The notes beneath the pieces are model-generated. The model saw only the letters and a program-made list of their open reading frames with translations. It searched no databases and was not told where the DNA came from. DNA of 63,383 bases from Fusibacillus kribbianus (lineage in GTDB: Bacteria; Bacillota; Clostridia; Lachnospirales; Lachnospiraceae), in NCBI RefSeq assembly GCF_030053595.1, contig NZ_JASGBQ010000015.1:1-63383 (forward strand), written 5' to 3'. Of the stretch, positions 47,987 through 56,889 are shown piece after piece. Positions within the stretch are counted from its first letter, which is position 1. Each line of letters begins with the position of its first letter. The position numbers and the translations under genes are program-made.

Positions 47987-48406
47987 ATGGTGCAGATCAT
48001 AGCAGGAAAGATGGGTAAGGGAAAAACGAAATTTCTGCTTGAAAAAGCAAATGTGGCAGTAAAAGAATGTAAGGGGTCCCTCGTATATCTTGACAAAAAC
48101 ACAAAAAATATGCACGAGCTTGACAATAAGGTTCGTCTCATCAATGTCTATGATTATCCGATTCGTTCTTATAATGCTTTTATTGGATTTTTATGTGGAA
48201 TCATCTCACAGGATTATGACCTGGAATACCTGTTTTTAGACAGTTTTTTGAAGCTTGCGCATCTGGAGGAGCAGGATATCTCCGCTGCGCTTATTGAGTT
48301 GGAACAGCTTGGACAGCAATATGGAGTTACCATCATTCTGAGCATTTCCATGGACGCTCAGGATCTTCCGGAGCACGCACAGTCTAAGGTGATTGTTTCC
48401 CTGTAG
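47987..48406 (+). CDS. small P-loop protein
   Basis: A 139-residue protein starting with a Walker A-like motif (IIAGKMGKGKTKFLLEKAN). A candidate Walker B is DLEYLFLDSFLKL, followed by a second beta strand GVTIILSIS. It looks like a minimal P-loop ATPase core. Related clostridial proteins are sometimes labelled PilT-like, but no pilus genes are nearby and I would not assign that role. It is a monocistronic unit with its own promoter and terminator. Confidence 0.75.
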   Translation: MVQIIAGKMGKGKTKFLLEKANVAVKECKGSLVYLDKNTKNMHELDNKVRLINVYDYPIRSYNAFIGFLCGIISQDYDLEYLFLDSFLKLAHLEEQDISAALIELEQLGQQYGVTIILSISMDAQDLPEHAQSKVIVSL

Positions 48407-48434
48407 TAACTTACATAATATTGATAAATAGGTC

Positions 48435-48466
48435 CGGGACGTGTACCCCACGTCCCGTACTTTTTT
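48435..48466. terminator. bidirectional terminator between convergent genes
   Basis: A perfect 9-bp stem CGGGACGTG/CACGTCCCG with a 5-nt loop is followed on the plus strand by TACTTTTTT. It lies between the P-loop gene and the minus-strand DUF378 gene. Confidence 0.85.
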
Positions 48467-48490
48467 ATTCAGGCTTTGTTCTGCGGCATT

Positions 48491-48700
48491 TCATTCATGA
48501 CTGTTCCCGACGCGTCCAAACATACTGATGAGGTAGAGGCCGCAGATGCCGACGATTCCATAGACAATGCGGGAAAGCAGTGTCATGTCGCCGAACAGAA
48601 ACGCAACCAGATCAAAGCGGAAAAATCCGATCAGTCCCCAGTTCACCGCGCCGATGATCGCGATGGCAAGGGCCGTATAATCCAATGGTTTTGAGTTCAT
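48491..48700 (-). CDS. DUF378 small membrane protein
   Basis: A 69-residue protein with two hydrophobic helices around IAIIGAVNWGLIGFFRFDLVA and LSRIVYGIVGICGLYLI. This is the DUF378 (YuzA-like) pattern, function unknown. AAGGAGG lies 8 nt before the ATG. It is divergent from the HlyD-like gene. Confidence 0.9.
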   Translation of the reverse strand: MNSKPLDYTALAIAIIGAVNWGLIGFFRFDLVAFLFGDMTLLSRIVYGIVGICGLYLISMFGRVGNSHE

Positions 48701-48726
48701 TGTTATTTCCTCCTTTTTTCTTTTTA

Positions 48727-48754
48727 TTGTATTCTGATTTTTCCATATTATTAT
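48727..48754 (+). promoter_or_regulatory. possible promoter of the HlyD-like gene
   Basis: TTGTAT (48727-48732) and TATTAT (48749-48754) are 16 bp apart, 33 bp before the GTG start. Confidence 0.5.
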
Positions 48755-48787
48755 TGGGAAGATTTTCCAGGCTGAGGGAGCAGATTT

Positions 48788-50224
48788 GTGGCAAAAACAG
48801 GAAAAAAAATCATTCGTTATAAAAAACCGAAAAATTTGAATATCGGCATGGCAGTATTTGCCGTTATCTTTTTATATCTGATTATTGTCCTGGTTCAGTA
48901 CATGATCAAGCCGAAGGTAAAAATGTACGAGGTGCAGGACGGAGACATTGCAAACACCTCTTATTATACCGGAGTGATCCTCCGGGAGGAGATGGTGATT
49001 AATTCCGATTATTCGGGATATGTCAATTATTACCTCCGCGAAAAACAGAAGGCGGCAGTCGGAAATCTGGTATTCACTGTGGATGAGAACGGTTCCATGA
49101 AGGAATATCTGAATCAGTCCTCCGGAGATAAAAGCCGTCTGTCGGATGAAAACCTAAAGGAACTGAAGGAGCTTCTTGCAAATTTCAGTTCCTCCTATTC
49201 AGACAGCCGTTTTTCGGAGGTCTATGATGCAAGTGCAGCTCTTTCTTCCAGACTTATGGAATGCATCAATGTTAACAACCTTCAGGAGCTGTCGTCTTTT
49301 ACAGAACTGGAAAACTCCATCTCTTTCCAGAAATGCTACGCAAAAATAAGCGGAGTTGTCATTTATTCTATCGATGGCCTGGAGGGTCTGACTGCAGAAC
49401 AGGTATCTGCTGATATCTTTTCCCAGGACAATTATCAGAAGACCTCTCTGACAGGAGGAGAGCTGATCAGCAGCGGGAGTGCCGCCTATAAGGTTATCAC
49501 AGACGATTCCTGGTCTGTTGTGATCCCGCTTTCCGAAGAGGAGCTTTCTGATTATACGGATGTGAAAAGCGTAGCCGTTCACTTTCCCGGTAAAGATCTT
49601 GACGCGACAGCCGGCTTTTCCATTGTTCGGGGCAGAGACGGGGCATCTTACGGAAAAATTGATCTGACAAAATATATGATTCAGTTTGCCGGAGACCGCT
49701 TTGTGGAAATCGAAGTTAAAAATTCCCAGGCCCACGGTCTTAAAATTCCGAAAACTGCGCTGGTTTCAAAGGAAGCCTTTGTGATCCCCATGGAATATCT
49801 GACCACCGGCGGCGACAGTCTGAACGAGGGGTTTTATAAACAGGCCTATGGCAATGACGGCACGGTTACGACTGAGTTTGTGGAGGCGGACATCCTCCGG
49901 ATCACCGATGAGGATGAAAAACAGGCTGCAGAAGCGGCGGGGGAAGAAATCACGGATAACTGCTATGTGTCCATCGACAATTTTTCGGAAGGTGATTACC
50001 TTCTTCTTCCCGATTCCAATGAGCGGTATCAGATCGGACAGAAGGAGGTCCTGACCGGTGTTTATAATGTAAACCGTGGATATGCCGTATTTAAATATAT
50101 CCGGATCCTTGATGACAACAGCGAATACTGTATTGCAAAGAAGAACGTGTCCTACAGCCTTCGTACTTATGACCAGATCGCGCTCCATGGAGACCGTGTA
50201 TCGGACGACGCGATTCTACACTGA
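48788..50224 (+). CDS. HlyD-like membrane-anchored protein
   Basis: A 478-residue protein with a basic cytoplasmic N-terminus, one transmembrane helix (about 19-38) and a large extracytoplasmic part. It begins with an HlyD-type strand pair (VQDGDIANTSYYTGVILREEMVI, then SGYVNYYLREKQKAAVGN). A helical segment (about 100-180) splits the lipoyl-like halves, as in membrane-fusion proteins. The C-terminus has another barrel region (GLKIPKTALVSKEAF). No ABC or MFS partner is adjacent, so a role in export is unproven. The start is GTG with GGGAG 7 nt upstream. sepF follows. Confidence 0.75.
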   Translation: MAKTGKKIIRYKKPKNLNIGMAVFAVIFLYLIIVLVQYMIKPKVKMYEVQDGDIANTSYYTGVILREEMVINSDYSGYVNYYLREKQKAAVGNLVFTVDENGSMKEYLNQSSGDKSRLSDENLKELKELLANFSSSYSDSRFSEVYDASAALSSRLMECINVNNLQELSSFTELENSISFQKCYAKISGVVIYSIDGLEGLTAEQVSADIFSQDNYQKTSLTGGELISSGSAAYKVITDDSWSVVIPLSEEELSDYTDVKSVAVHFPGKDLDATAGFSIVRGRDGASYGKIDLTKYMIQFAGDRFVEIEVKNSQAHGLKIPKTALVSKEAFVIPMEYLTTGGDSLNEGFYKQAYGNDGTVTTEFVEADILRITDEDEKQAAEAAGEEITDNCYVSIDNFSEGDYLLLPDSNERYQIGQKEVLTGVYNVNRGYAVFKYIRILDDNSEYCIAKKNVSYSLRTYDQIALHGDRVSDDAILH

Positions 50225-50250
50225 TTTTTTGAAAAAATTCGGATTATCAG

Positions 50251-50279
50251 TTGACAGTATTCAAAAAAACATTGATAAT
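50251..50279 (+). promoter_or_regulatory. strong promoter of sepF
   Basis: TTGACA (50251-50256) and GATAAT (50274-50279) with a 17-bp spacer, 38 bp before the sepF start. Confidence 0.75.
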
Positions 50280-50316
50280 GATAGATGAGTGAAAAAGCGG
50301 AAAGGTGGTTCATTAA

Positions 50317-50820
50317 ATGAGTAAATTTATCGATAAATTTCTGGATTCCATGAAGTTAAATGACGAAGACGATTACGAATATGAAGATGATTATATGTAT
50401 GATGAGGAAGAGGAGGAAGAGCAGCCCAAAAAGAGCTTTTTCCGCAGAGAGAAAAAGGCGGCTGTTCCCGATGATGAGCCGGAGATGGAGCCTATATCCA
50501 GGACAAGACCCCGTACAGCCAGCAATGTAGTTCCCATGCGTTCTGCCACCAGAGGCGGCATGGAGGTCTGCATGGTAAAGCCCGGAACGATCGGTGATGC
50601 CCGTGAAATCGTTGATACCCTGCTGAGCGGCCGCGCGGTTGTCATAAACATGGAGGGAATCCCGACAGAAATTGCTCAGAAGATTATCGATTTTACCTCA
50701 GGTGCCTGCTATTCCATAAATGGAAATCTGCAGAAGATCTCCAATTTCATCTTTATTGCAACTCCTCAGTCTGTAGAACTGTCCGGTGATTTTGAAGATC
50801 TGATGGGCGGAGGAAATTGA
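50317..50820 (+). CDS. sepF: cell division protein SepF
   Basis: A 167-residue SepF that tethers FtsZ to the membrane. An N-terminal amphipathic helix (MSKFIDKFLDSMKL) is followed by a highly acidic linker (about 17-37) and the conserved SepF domain: KPGTIGDAREIVDTLLSGRAV, then IPTEIAQKIIDFTSGACYSING. It heads the sepF-ylmH-aroB-lspA-rluD run. Confidence 0.96.
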   Translation: MSKFIDKFLDSMKLNDEDDYEYEDDYMYDEEEEEEQPKKSFFRREKKAAVPDDEPEMEPISRTRPRTASNVVPMRSATRGGMEVCMVKPGTIGDAREIVDTLLSGRAVVINMEGIPTEIAQKIIDFTSGACYSINGNLQKISNFIFIATPQSVELSGDFEDLMGGGN

Positions 50821-50831
50821 CGGAGCAGGAT

Positions 50832-51593
50832 ATGGACAAGGATGATCAGTTATTTGTCAATCATCTCCGGGATCTGGCTGATCTGTGTTACCAGAGAGGG
50901 ATCCCGGTTTATACAGATTTTTTGAATTTGCATGAGCAAACAGTCTTTCTGGCAAAAATGCCGGAGTTTTCCCATGTCCGCATCCGCCTGGACGGCGGAT
51001 ATGAGGAAGCGGAGAGGAAGATTGTTTGCTTTCTTCCTGTTTATGAGGAGGAAGCAGATCGGGAAAGGCTTCCCATAGTTCCCCTGAAAATCAGCTCTTC
51101 CGCCGGAAAATTTACGGTCCCCTGTACTCACAGGGATTATCTTGGAGCTGTTTTGAATCTGGGGATCGAGCGGGGAAAAATCGGGGATTTCCTGGTGGGA
51201 GACGGTTATGCCTATGTATTGTGTACGAAAAACATGGCCGACTTTCTCATGAACAGCCTGACTTCCGTGAAAAGAAATCCTGTCATCTGCAGGATCGTTC
51301 CCTTCTCTGAGCTGACGGGCCAGGTTTCCTATCGGGAGCTTACCGGGTCCCTGGCATCTCTCCGCATGGATTCTCTTCTTGCGCTGTTTATGAAAAGCTC
51401 CAGGACAGCTGCCGTTTCCTGTCTGGATGGGGAACGGGTTTTTGTAAATGGACGGCTTTGTGTTTCCCATGGTGCAGTACCCCGGGAGGGTGACATCATA
51501 TCAGTCCGCGGTGCAGGAAAATTTGTTTTTGACGGTGTCCTTTCATCCACAAAGAAAGGGCGTCTGATGGTAAAGATCCGCATATACGGTTAA
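50832..51593 (+). CDS. ylmH: YlmH-family S4-domain RNA-binding protein
   Basis: A 253-residue YlmH protein. The N-terminal part contains the family segment VPCTHRDYLGAVLNLGIERGK and IGDFLVGDGYAYVLC. A C-terminal S4 RNA-binding domain ends the chain (SSRTAAVSCLDGERVFVNG, then GDIISVRGAGKFVFDG). YlmH-type proteins act in ribosome quality control. I choose ATG 50832 (GGAG 6 nt upstream). A TTG at 50817 overlapping the sepF stop is an alternative start. Confidence 0.92.
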   Translation: MDKDDQLFVNHLRDLADLCYQRGIPVYTDFLNLHEQTVFLAKMPEFSHVRIRLDGGYEEAERKIVCFLPVYEEEADRERLPIVPLKISSSAGKFTVPCTHRDYLGAVLNLGIERGKIGDFLVGDGYAYVLCTKNMADFLMNSLTSVKRNPVICRIVPFSELTGQVSYRELTGSLASLRMDSLLALFMKSSRTAAVSCLDGERVFVNGRLCVSHGAVPREGDIISVRGAGKFVFDGVLSSTKKGRLMVKIRIYG

Positions 51594-51626
51594 AATATGA
51601 ATGATACAATGAGGAGTGTGGTTTCT

Positions 51627-52733
51627 ATGACAGCAAACAACACGGAAAAACTTGTGGTTTGCCAGGATAAAGAGCCGGTATATTCTATATGGCTGACAGA
51701 TTCTTTCCGTGCCCTTCCGGACGCCCTGGACGGACTTTTTCTTACAGATCGGAAAGTCTGTATTGTGACAGACAGCAACGTGGCCGGACTTTATCTCGAT
51801 GAGATAAAAGCGGTGTACGCAAAACTGGCAGCAAAGGCAGTTTCCTTTGTTTTTCCAGCAGGAGAGGAAAATAAAACTCTCGATACAGTAAAAAAGCTGT
51901 ATGAGTTTTTGATCAGGGAGTCCTTCGACAGGAACGACTTGCTGATCGCTCTGGGCGGCGGCGTAGTCGGCGATCTGACCGGCTATACAGCAGCCACCTA
52001 TCTGAGAGGGATCCGTTTTATCCAGATGCCCACGACGCTTCTTTCTCAGGTGGATTCCAGCATCGGAGGCAAAACAGGGGTGGATTTTGATTCCTACAAA
52101 AATATGGTAGGAGCCTTTTATATGCCGAAGCTTGTTTATATCAACGTATCGGTACTGAAAAGTCTTCCGGCAGGCCAGTTCTCCTCCGGTATGGGAGAGG
52201 TCATCAAGCATGGCTGTATCCGTTCTGAGAATTATTACCGGTGGCTTTCGGATCACCGGGAGGATATCGGGAGACGTGAGGCTGCTGCGCTCATGGAAGT
52301 GGTACGCGGAAGCTGCCTCATCAAAAGAGCCGTCGTGGAGGAGGATCCGACAGAGAAAGGCGTCCGTGCCATCTTAAATTTCGGCCATACCCTTGGCCAT
52401 GCCATTGAGAAGGAAATGAATTTTACCATGAGCCACGGAGCCTGCGTCGGTGCGGGATGTACGGCTGCAGCATGGATTTCCATGAAAAGAGGACTGATTT
52501 CGGCAGAAGAACTAAGTCATCTGGAAGAGCTTCTCCGCTTTTTCGATCTTCCGACAAGAGTTTCCGGATTCTCTCCGGAGCGGATCCTGGAGGCGGCCAG
52601 ACATGACAAAAAAATGGATTCCGGCGTGATCAGATTTATCCTGCTGAAACGGATCGGAGAAGCGTATATCGATAAAACCGTGACTGCCCGGGAAATGGAA
52701 GGGGCGCTTTCTTATCTGTCAGGAAACGTCTGA
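51627..52733 (+). CDS. aroB: 3-dehydroquinate synthase
   Basis: A 368-residue NAD- and metal-dependent enzyme that makes 3-dehydroquinate from DAHP in the shikimate pathway. Motifs: ALGGGVVGDLTGYTAATYLRG, PTTLLSQVDSSIGGKTGVD, GMGEVIKHG and the zinc ligands in NFGHTLGHAIEKE and MSHGACVG. I choose ATG 51627 (AGGAG 10 nt upstream) rather than 51597, which lacks a ribosome binding site. No other aromatic genes are near; it is inserted in a division/translation cluster. Confidence 0.95.
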   Translation: MTANNTEKLVVCQDKEPVYSIWLTDSFRALPDALDGLFLTDRKVCIVTDSNVAGLYLDEIKAVYAKLAAKAVSFVFPAGEENKTLDTVKKLYEFLIRESFDRNDLLIALGGGVVGDLTGYTAATYLRGIRFIQMPTTLLSQVDSSIGGKTGVDFDSYKNMVGAFYMPKLVYINVSVLKSLPAGQFSSGMGEVIKHGCIRSENYYRWLSDHREDIGRREAAALMEVVRGSCLIKRAVVEEDPTEKGVRAILNFGHTLGHAIEKEMNFTMSHGACVGAGCTAAAWISMKRGLISAEELSHLEELLRFFDLPTRVSGFSPERILEAARHDKKMDSGVIRFILLKRIGEAYIDKTVTAREMEGALSYLSGNV

Positions 52734-52763
52734 CGGATTATCAATGGATTGTGTGGAGATCAT

Positions 52764-53336
52764 ATGAATAAAACGATACAGACTAAAAAGAAAACAGCAG
52801 TATGCCTTTGTTATCTCATCCTTTCACTGGCTTTGATTTTTTTCGACCAGTGGACCAAGCATCTGGCTTCCGTAAATCTGAAGGGAAAGGCTTCCTTTGT
52901 AATTCTGGACGGAGTTTTTGAGCTGACCTATCTGGAAAACACCGGAATGGCATGGGGACTTCTGGCCGGAGGAAGATGGCTTTTCCTGGCGGGAACAATT
53001 CTGATCCTCGCGTTGATCGTGTATGCGTTCCTGAAGGCTCCTCTCACCAGGAGATACAGTCTTCTTAGGGCAGTTCTCACGGTCCTGGCTGCCGGTGCTG
53101 TGGGAAATCTCATTGACCGGTTTGTAAATGGATATGTCATTGACTTTTTTTCCTTCTGCCTCATCAATTTTCCGATTTTTAACGTGGCGGACTGCTATGT
53201 AGTCGTTGCGGGAATTGTTTTTGTGTTGATCTTTCTGTTTTATTATAAGGATGAGGAACTTGCTGCCTTTGTCCCCGGTTTTCTGAAAAAGAAAAAAGAC
53301 GCTGCCGGACAGACAGAAGAGGAGAAGAAACCATGA
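52764..53336 (+). CDS. lspA: lipoprotein signal peptidase (signal peptidase II)
   Basis: A 190-residue membrane aspartyl protease that removes signal peptides from lipoproteins. It has four transmembrane helices, the motif FDQWTKHLA near the start, YLENTGMAWGLL, and the catalytic Asp residues in AGAVGNLIDRFVNGYVIDFF and FPIFNVADCYVV. A basic, charged C-terminal tail follows. The start ATG 52764 has GGAG 5 nt upstream; GTG 52749 is less likely. It overlaps the rlu gene by 4 bp. Confidence 0.95.
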   Translation: MNKTIQTKKKTAVCLCYLILSLALIFFDQWTKHLASVNLKGKASFVILDGVFELTYLENTGMAWGLLAGGRWLFLAGTILILALIVYAFLKAPLTRRYSLLRAVLTVLAAGAVGNLIDRFVNGYVIDFFSFCLINFPIFNVADCYVVVAGIVFVLIFLFYYKDEELAAFVPGFLKKKKDAAGQTEEEKKP

Positions 53337-54244
53337 CGGCCTTTTCCTTCCGGGCAGAGGCTAAGGACGCCGGAGTACGACTGGATAAATATCTGTCTGA
53401 AAGGCCTGAATTGCCCTCCAGAAGCTATTTACAGCGCCTCATTGAAGAAGGACAGGTCCTCGTGGATAAAAAGCCTGTAAAGAGCAATTACAGGCTTCAG
53501 GAGGGAAATGAAATTGCCATATCCGTACCGGAGCCGAAGGAACTCTCCGTGGAAGCTGAGCAAATGGACCTGAATATCGTCTATGAGGACGATGACCTTT
53601 TGGTGGTCAATAAACCAAAGGGACTAGTGGTCCATCCGGCTGCCGGTCACGAGACCCATACCCTGGTCAACGGCCTTCTTTATCACTGCCGCGGGAATCT
53701 TTCCGGCATCAACGGTGTTCTTCGCCCCGGTATTGTTCATCGGATCGACCGTGATACGACAGGCCTTCTTCTCGTGTGCAAAAATGATTTTTCTCATGCT
53801 GCCATTGCGGAGCAGCTAAAGGTTCATTCCATAACCAGACGGTATCATGCTATTGTCCATGGTGAGCTTGCCTGTGACGGAACTGTGGATGCTCCCATCG
53901 GAAGGAATCCCAACGACAGAATGAAAATGGCAGTCAATTACAAAAACGGTAAGGATGCTGTGACCCATTATCATATTCTGGAGCAGCTGAAAAAATTCAC
54001 CTATGTGGAGTGCCGGCTGGAAACAGGACGGACCCATCAGATCCGCGTCCATATGGCATCCATCCGTCATCCTCTTCTGGGAGATACGGTTTACGGTCCT
54101 GCAAAGCCTGCTTTTCCAATAGAAGGTCAGGCTCTTCACGCGAAGGTTCTTGGTTTCATTCATCCCCGAAATGGTAAGTATATGGAATTTGAGGCGCCTC
54201 TTCCGGAGTATTTTCAAAAACTTTTGGTAAAATTGCATATATAA
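53333..54244 (+). CDS. RluD-family pseudouridine synthase
   Basis: A 303-residue rRNA pseudouridine synthase with an N-terminal S4 domain (VRLDKYLSERPELPSRSYLQ) and a catalytic domain holding HRIDRDTTGLLLVCKND with the catalytic Asp. LETGRTHQIRVHMASIRHPL is the conserved C-terminal motif. This RluD-like gene follows lspA in many Firmicutes (ylyB). The exact target uridine is not known. Confidence 0.94.
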   Translation: MTAFSFRAEAKDAGVRLDKYLSERPELPSRSYLQRLIEEGQVLVDKKPVKSNYRLQEGNEIAISVPEPKELSVEAEQMDLNIVYEDDDLLVVNKPKGLVVHPAAGHETHTLVNGLLYHCRGNLSGINGVLRPGIVHRIDRDTTGLLLVCKNDFSHAAIAEQLKVHSITRRYHAIVHGELACDGTVDAPIGRNPNDRMKMAVNYKNGKDAVTHYHILEQLKKFTYVECRLETGRTHQIRVHMASIRHPLLGDTVYGPAKPAFPIEGQALHAKVLGFIHPRNGKYMEFEAPLPEYFQKLLVKLHI

Positions 54245-54308
54245 CTGTACTTTTTTTGATAAATATAGTATAATATATATAATCAGAAGAGGAAAGGAGC
54301 TGAAGATT

Positions 54309-54947
54309 ATGCATGGAAATCTGATTATCACTATCGGAAGAGAATGTGGCAGCGGCGGAAGATTCATCGGACAGAAGCTTGCAGAACGGCTGGGAGTCAA
54401 GTGTTATGACAAAGAGCTGCTTGCCCTCTCTGCGAAAAACAGTGGACTTTGTGAAGAAATATTTGAGCATCATGATGAAAAGCCTACCAACAGTTTTTTA
54501 TATTCCCTGGTTATGGACACATATTCCATGAGCTATAATCCATCCGGATTTTTGGATATGCCTCTGAATCAAAAGGTCTTTCTTGCTCAGTTTGATACGA
54601 TCAAGAAGCTGGCGGAGGAGGAATCCTGCGTGATCGTTGGACGGTGTGCGGATTATGCTCTGGCGGAATATCCCAATGTGGTATCTGTCTTTACCACGGC
54701 TTCCTACGATGACAAGGTAGAATATTTAAAAGAGCATTATCACATTGAGCCTTCCAAGATCAAGGACTTTATCACAAAAACAGATAAAAAACGCGCCTCC
54801 TATTATAATTATTACACCAACAAAAAGTGGGGCAGTGCCAAATGCTATGATCTGTGCATCAACCGAAGCGCAGTGGGCTTTGACGGAGCTGTGGATGTGA
54901 TTCTCAATTTCGTTGAAATGAAACGTAAAGCAGGACAAATCGAATAA
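54309..54947 (+). CDS. cytidylate kinase-like family protein
   Basis: A 212-residue protein with the P-loop ITIGRECGSGGRFIGQKLAERLG typical of the cytidylate kinase-like (Cmk2) family, VIVGRCADYALAEYP and a C-terminal KRASYYNYYTNKKWG lid-like region. The family is widespread in gut Firmicutes, and its substrate has not been firmly shown. An AT-rich upstream region contains TATAAT (54269-54274) with a weak -35. A terminator follows. Confidence 0.88.
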   Translation: MHGNLIITIGRECGSGGRFIGQKLAERLGVKCYDKELLALSAKNSGLCEEIFEHHDEKPTNSFLYSLVMDTYSMSYNPSGFLDMPLNQKVFLAQFDTIKKLAEEESCVIVGRCADYALAEYPNVVSVFTTASYDDKVEYLKEHYHIEPSKIKDFITKTDKKRASYYNYYTNKKWGSAKCYDLCINRSAVGFDGAVDVILNFVEMKRKAGQIE

Positions 54948-54969
54948 GATTAATGAGTAAAAATAATCG

Positions 54970-55000
54970 GTGCCGCTTCCACATTCGGAGGCGGCACTGA
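54970..55000. terminator. bidirectional terminator between convergent genes
   Basis: The arms GTGCCGC and GCGGCAC, extended by TTCC/GGAG, form a strong GC stem. T-rich stretches lie on both sides (ATTTGTTTT on plus, ATTATTTTTA on minus). It serves the kinase-like gene and glmS. Confidence 0.8.
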
Positions 55001-55027
55001 TTTGTTTTATCGATTCTGTCAGATCGT

Positions 55028-56848
55028 TTATTCGACCGTTACAGACTTTGCCAGATTCCTGGGCTTATCCACATTGAGTCCTTTCAGATCCGAGGTATAA
55101 TATGCCAGCAGCTGAAGGATCACTGCCACAGGAAACACCGCAAACCGATCATCGGAAACAGGCACTTCAAAATGAATATCGCAGATTCCTTCCGGAATCT
55201 CTGCTCCCTTTTTGGTGATCAGGATCACAAAGGCGCCTCTTGCCCGCACCTCGCGGATATTGGAAATGGTTTTTCCGTAAATATGATCCTGGGTCGCAAC
55301 GGCAATGACCGGAGTATTTTCCTCAATCAGTGCAATGGTGCCATGTTTCAGTTCACCGGCAGCATAGGCTTCCGCATGGATGTAAGAGATCTCCTTCAGT
55401 TTTAAGGAACCTTCCAGCGAAAACGCGTAATCAAGACCGCGGCCGACAAAAAACGCGTCCTTTGCCTTGGAAAGAACACCGGCAGCTGTTTTGATCCGGG
55501 ACTTATGCTCCAGTATCTTTTCTACAGCAGGAATGGAAGAGAGCAGCTGATCGACAAACGCTGCTGCCTCCTGTTCCGTAAACTTCCCTCGGACCATGGC
55601 CATGCGGCAGCCAATGAGATAGAGGCTGGAAAGCTGGACCATATAAGCCTTTGTGCTTGCCACAGCGATCTCAGGACCTGCATGGGTATAGAACACATAA
55701 TCACTTTCTCTGGCAATTGTGGAACCTTTTACGTTGACGACAGAGAGGACCTTTGCCCCACGCTCTTTGGAAAGGCGGAGTGCAGCCAGCGTATCAATAG
55801 TCTCTCCGGACTGGGAGATAACGATGACAAGAGTCTTTTCATCAACAAGCGGGCTTTCATAGCGGTATTCCGAAGCAATGTTCACCGATACCGGAATTTT
55901 GAGAAGGGGCTCCATAAGCGCCTTGCCCACCATGCCGGCGTACATGGCGGTTCCGCAGGCCACAATGGCAATCTGATCGCAGTCTGCAAATACCTGATCG
56001 GGAATTCCATCGTCTGAAAAATCCGGAAGACCGTCCCGTAACCGTGGAGTAATAGTGTTATGAAGTGCATCCGGCTGCTCATGGATCTCTTTCAGCATAT
56101 AATGGGGATAACCGTTTTTCTTGGCAGCCTCCACATTCCAGTTGACCTCAAGAATTTCGGGCTCGACCTGGTTTCCGTCCAGATCCTGCACAAAGATCCC
56201 ATCCCTTTTCAGAGTCACGATCTGATACTCAGGAATCACAAAATAACGGTTCGTGTAGGGAATGATGGCAGTCACATCCGACGCCACAAAAGAACCGTCC
56301 TCCATATGGGCAGCAACCATGGGACTCACATTTCTTACACAGAAAATCTGATCCGGAATATCCTCAAACATGATACAAAATGCATAAGAACCGGTAATTT
56401 CCCGGATCGTTTTTTCAATTGCCTCATAAGGATCACCCTCATAATAATAATCGAGAACTCTGGCAGCAACCTCTGTATCTGTTTCTGAAACCAGGCTGCC
56501 GCGGAAGTCAAATCGTTCAATCAAATTGTGGTAATTTTCAATAATTCCGTTGTGGATCAGCGTCACCTTTCCTGCAATATGAGGATGGGCATTGGTATCA
56601 TTGACGCCTCCGTGAGTCGCCCATCTGGTGTGACCAATGCCGCAGTGGGCTTCCACGTTAAGAGTGGAACAGGCATCCTTCAGGGTAGAAACAGGTCCGG
56701 CTTTTTTGATGAGCAGCCGGTCGTCATTTTTCCCGGAAAGAAGGGCAATACCGGCACTGTCATAGCCCCGGTATTCCAGCTGTTCCAATCCGTCCAGCAA
56801 AACCTTCAGGGCATCCAGATGTCCTGTATATCCAATAATTCCGCACAT
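55028..56848 (-). CDS. glmS: glutamine-fructose-6-phosphate transaminase (isomerizing)
   Basis: A 606-residue glucosamine-6-phosphate synthase that feeds UDP-GlcNAc and peptidoglycan synthesis. The N-terminal glutaminase domain starts with the catalytic Cys (MCGIIGYTG) and has GIGHTRWATHGG and HNGIIENYHNL. Two SIS domains follow (CGTAMYAGMVGK, SQSGETIDTLAAL), and the C-terminus ends in the conserved DKPRNLAKSVTVE. AAGGAG lies 6 nt before the ATG. A glmS ribozyme in the leader would shut it down when GlcN6P accumulates. Confidence 0.98.
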   Translation of the reverse strand: MCGIIGYTGHLDALKVLLDGLEQLEYRGYDSAGIALLSGKNDDRLLIKKAGPVSTLKDACSTLNVEAHCGIGHTRWATHGGVNDTNAHPHIAGKVTLIHNGIIENYHNLIERFDFRGSLVSETDTEVAARVLDYYYEGDPYEAIEKTIREITGSYAFCIMFEDIPDQIFCVRNVSPMVAAHMEDGSFVASDVTAIIPYTNRYFVIPEYQIVTLKRDGIFVQDLDGNQVEPEILEVNWNVEAAKKNGYPHYMLKEIHEQPDALHNTITPRLRDGLPDFSDDGIPDQVFADCDQIAIVACGTAMYAGMVGKALMEPLLKIPVSVNIASEYRYESPLVDEKTLVIVISQSGETIDTLAALRLSKERGAKVLSVVNVKGSTIARESDYVFYTHAGPEIAVASTKAYMVQLSSLYLIGCRMAMVRGKFTEQEAAAFVDQLLSSIPAVEKILEHKSRIKTAAGVLSKAKDAFFVGRGLDYAFSLEGSLKLKEISYIHAEAYAAGELKHGTIALIEENTPVIAVATQDHIYGKTISNIREVRARGAFVILITKKGAEIPEGICDIHFEVPVSDDRFAVFPVAVILQLLAYYTSDLKGLNVDKPRNLAKSVTVE

Positions 56849-56889
56849 AAAAATCTCCTTATATTTCCATATTATGTAAAAGTCTGATT

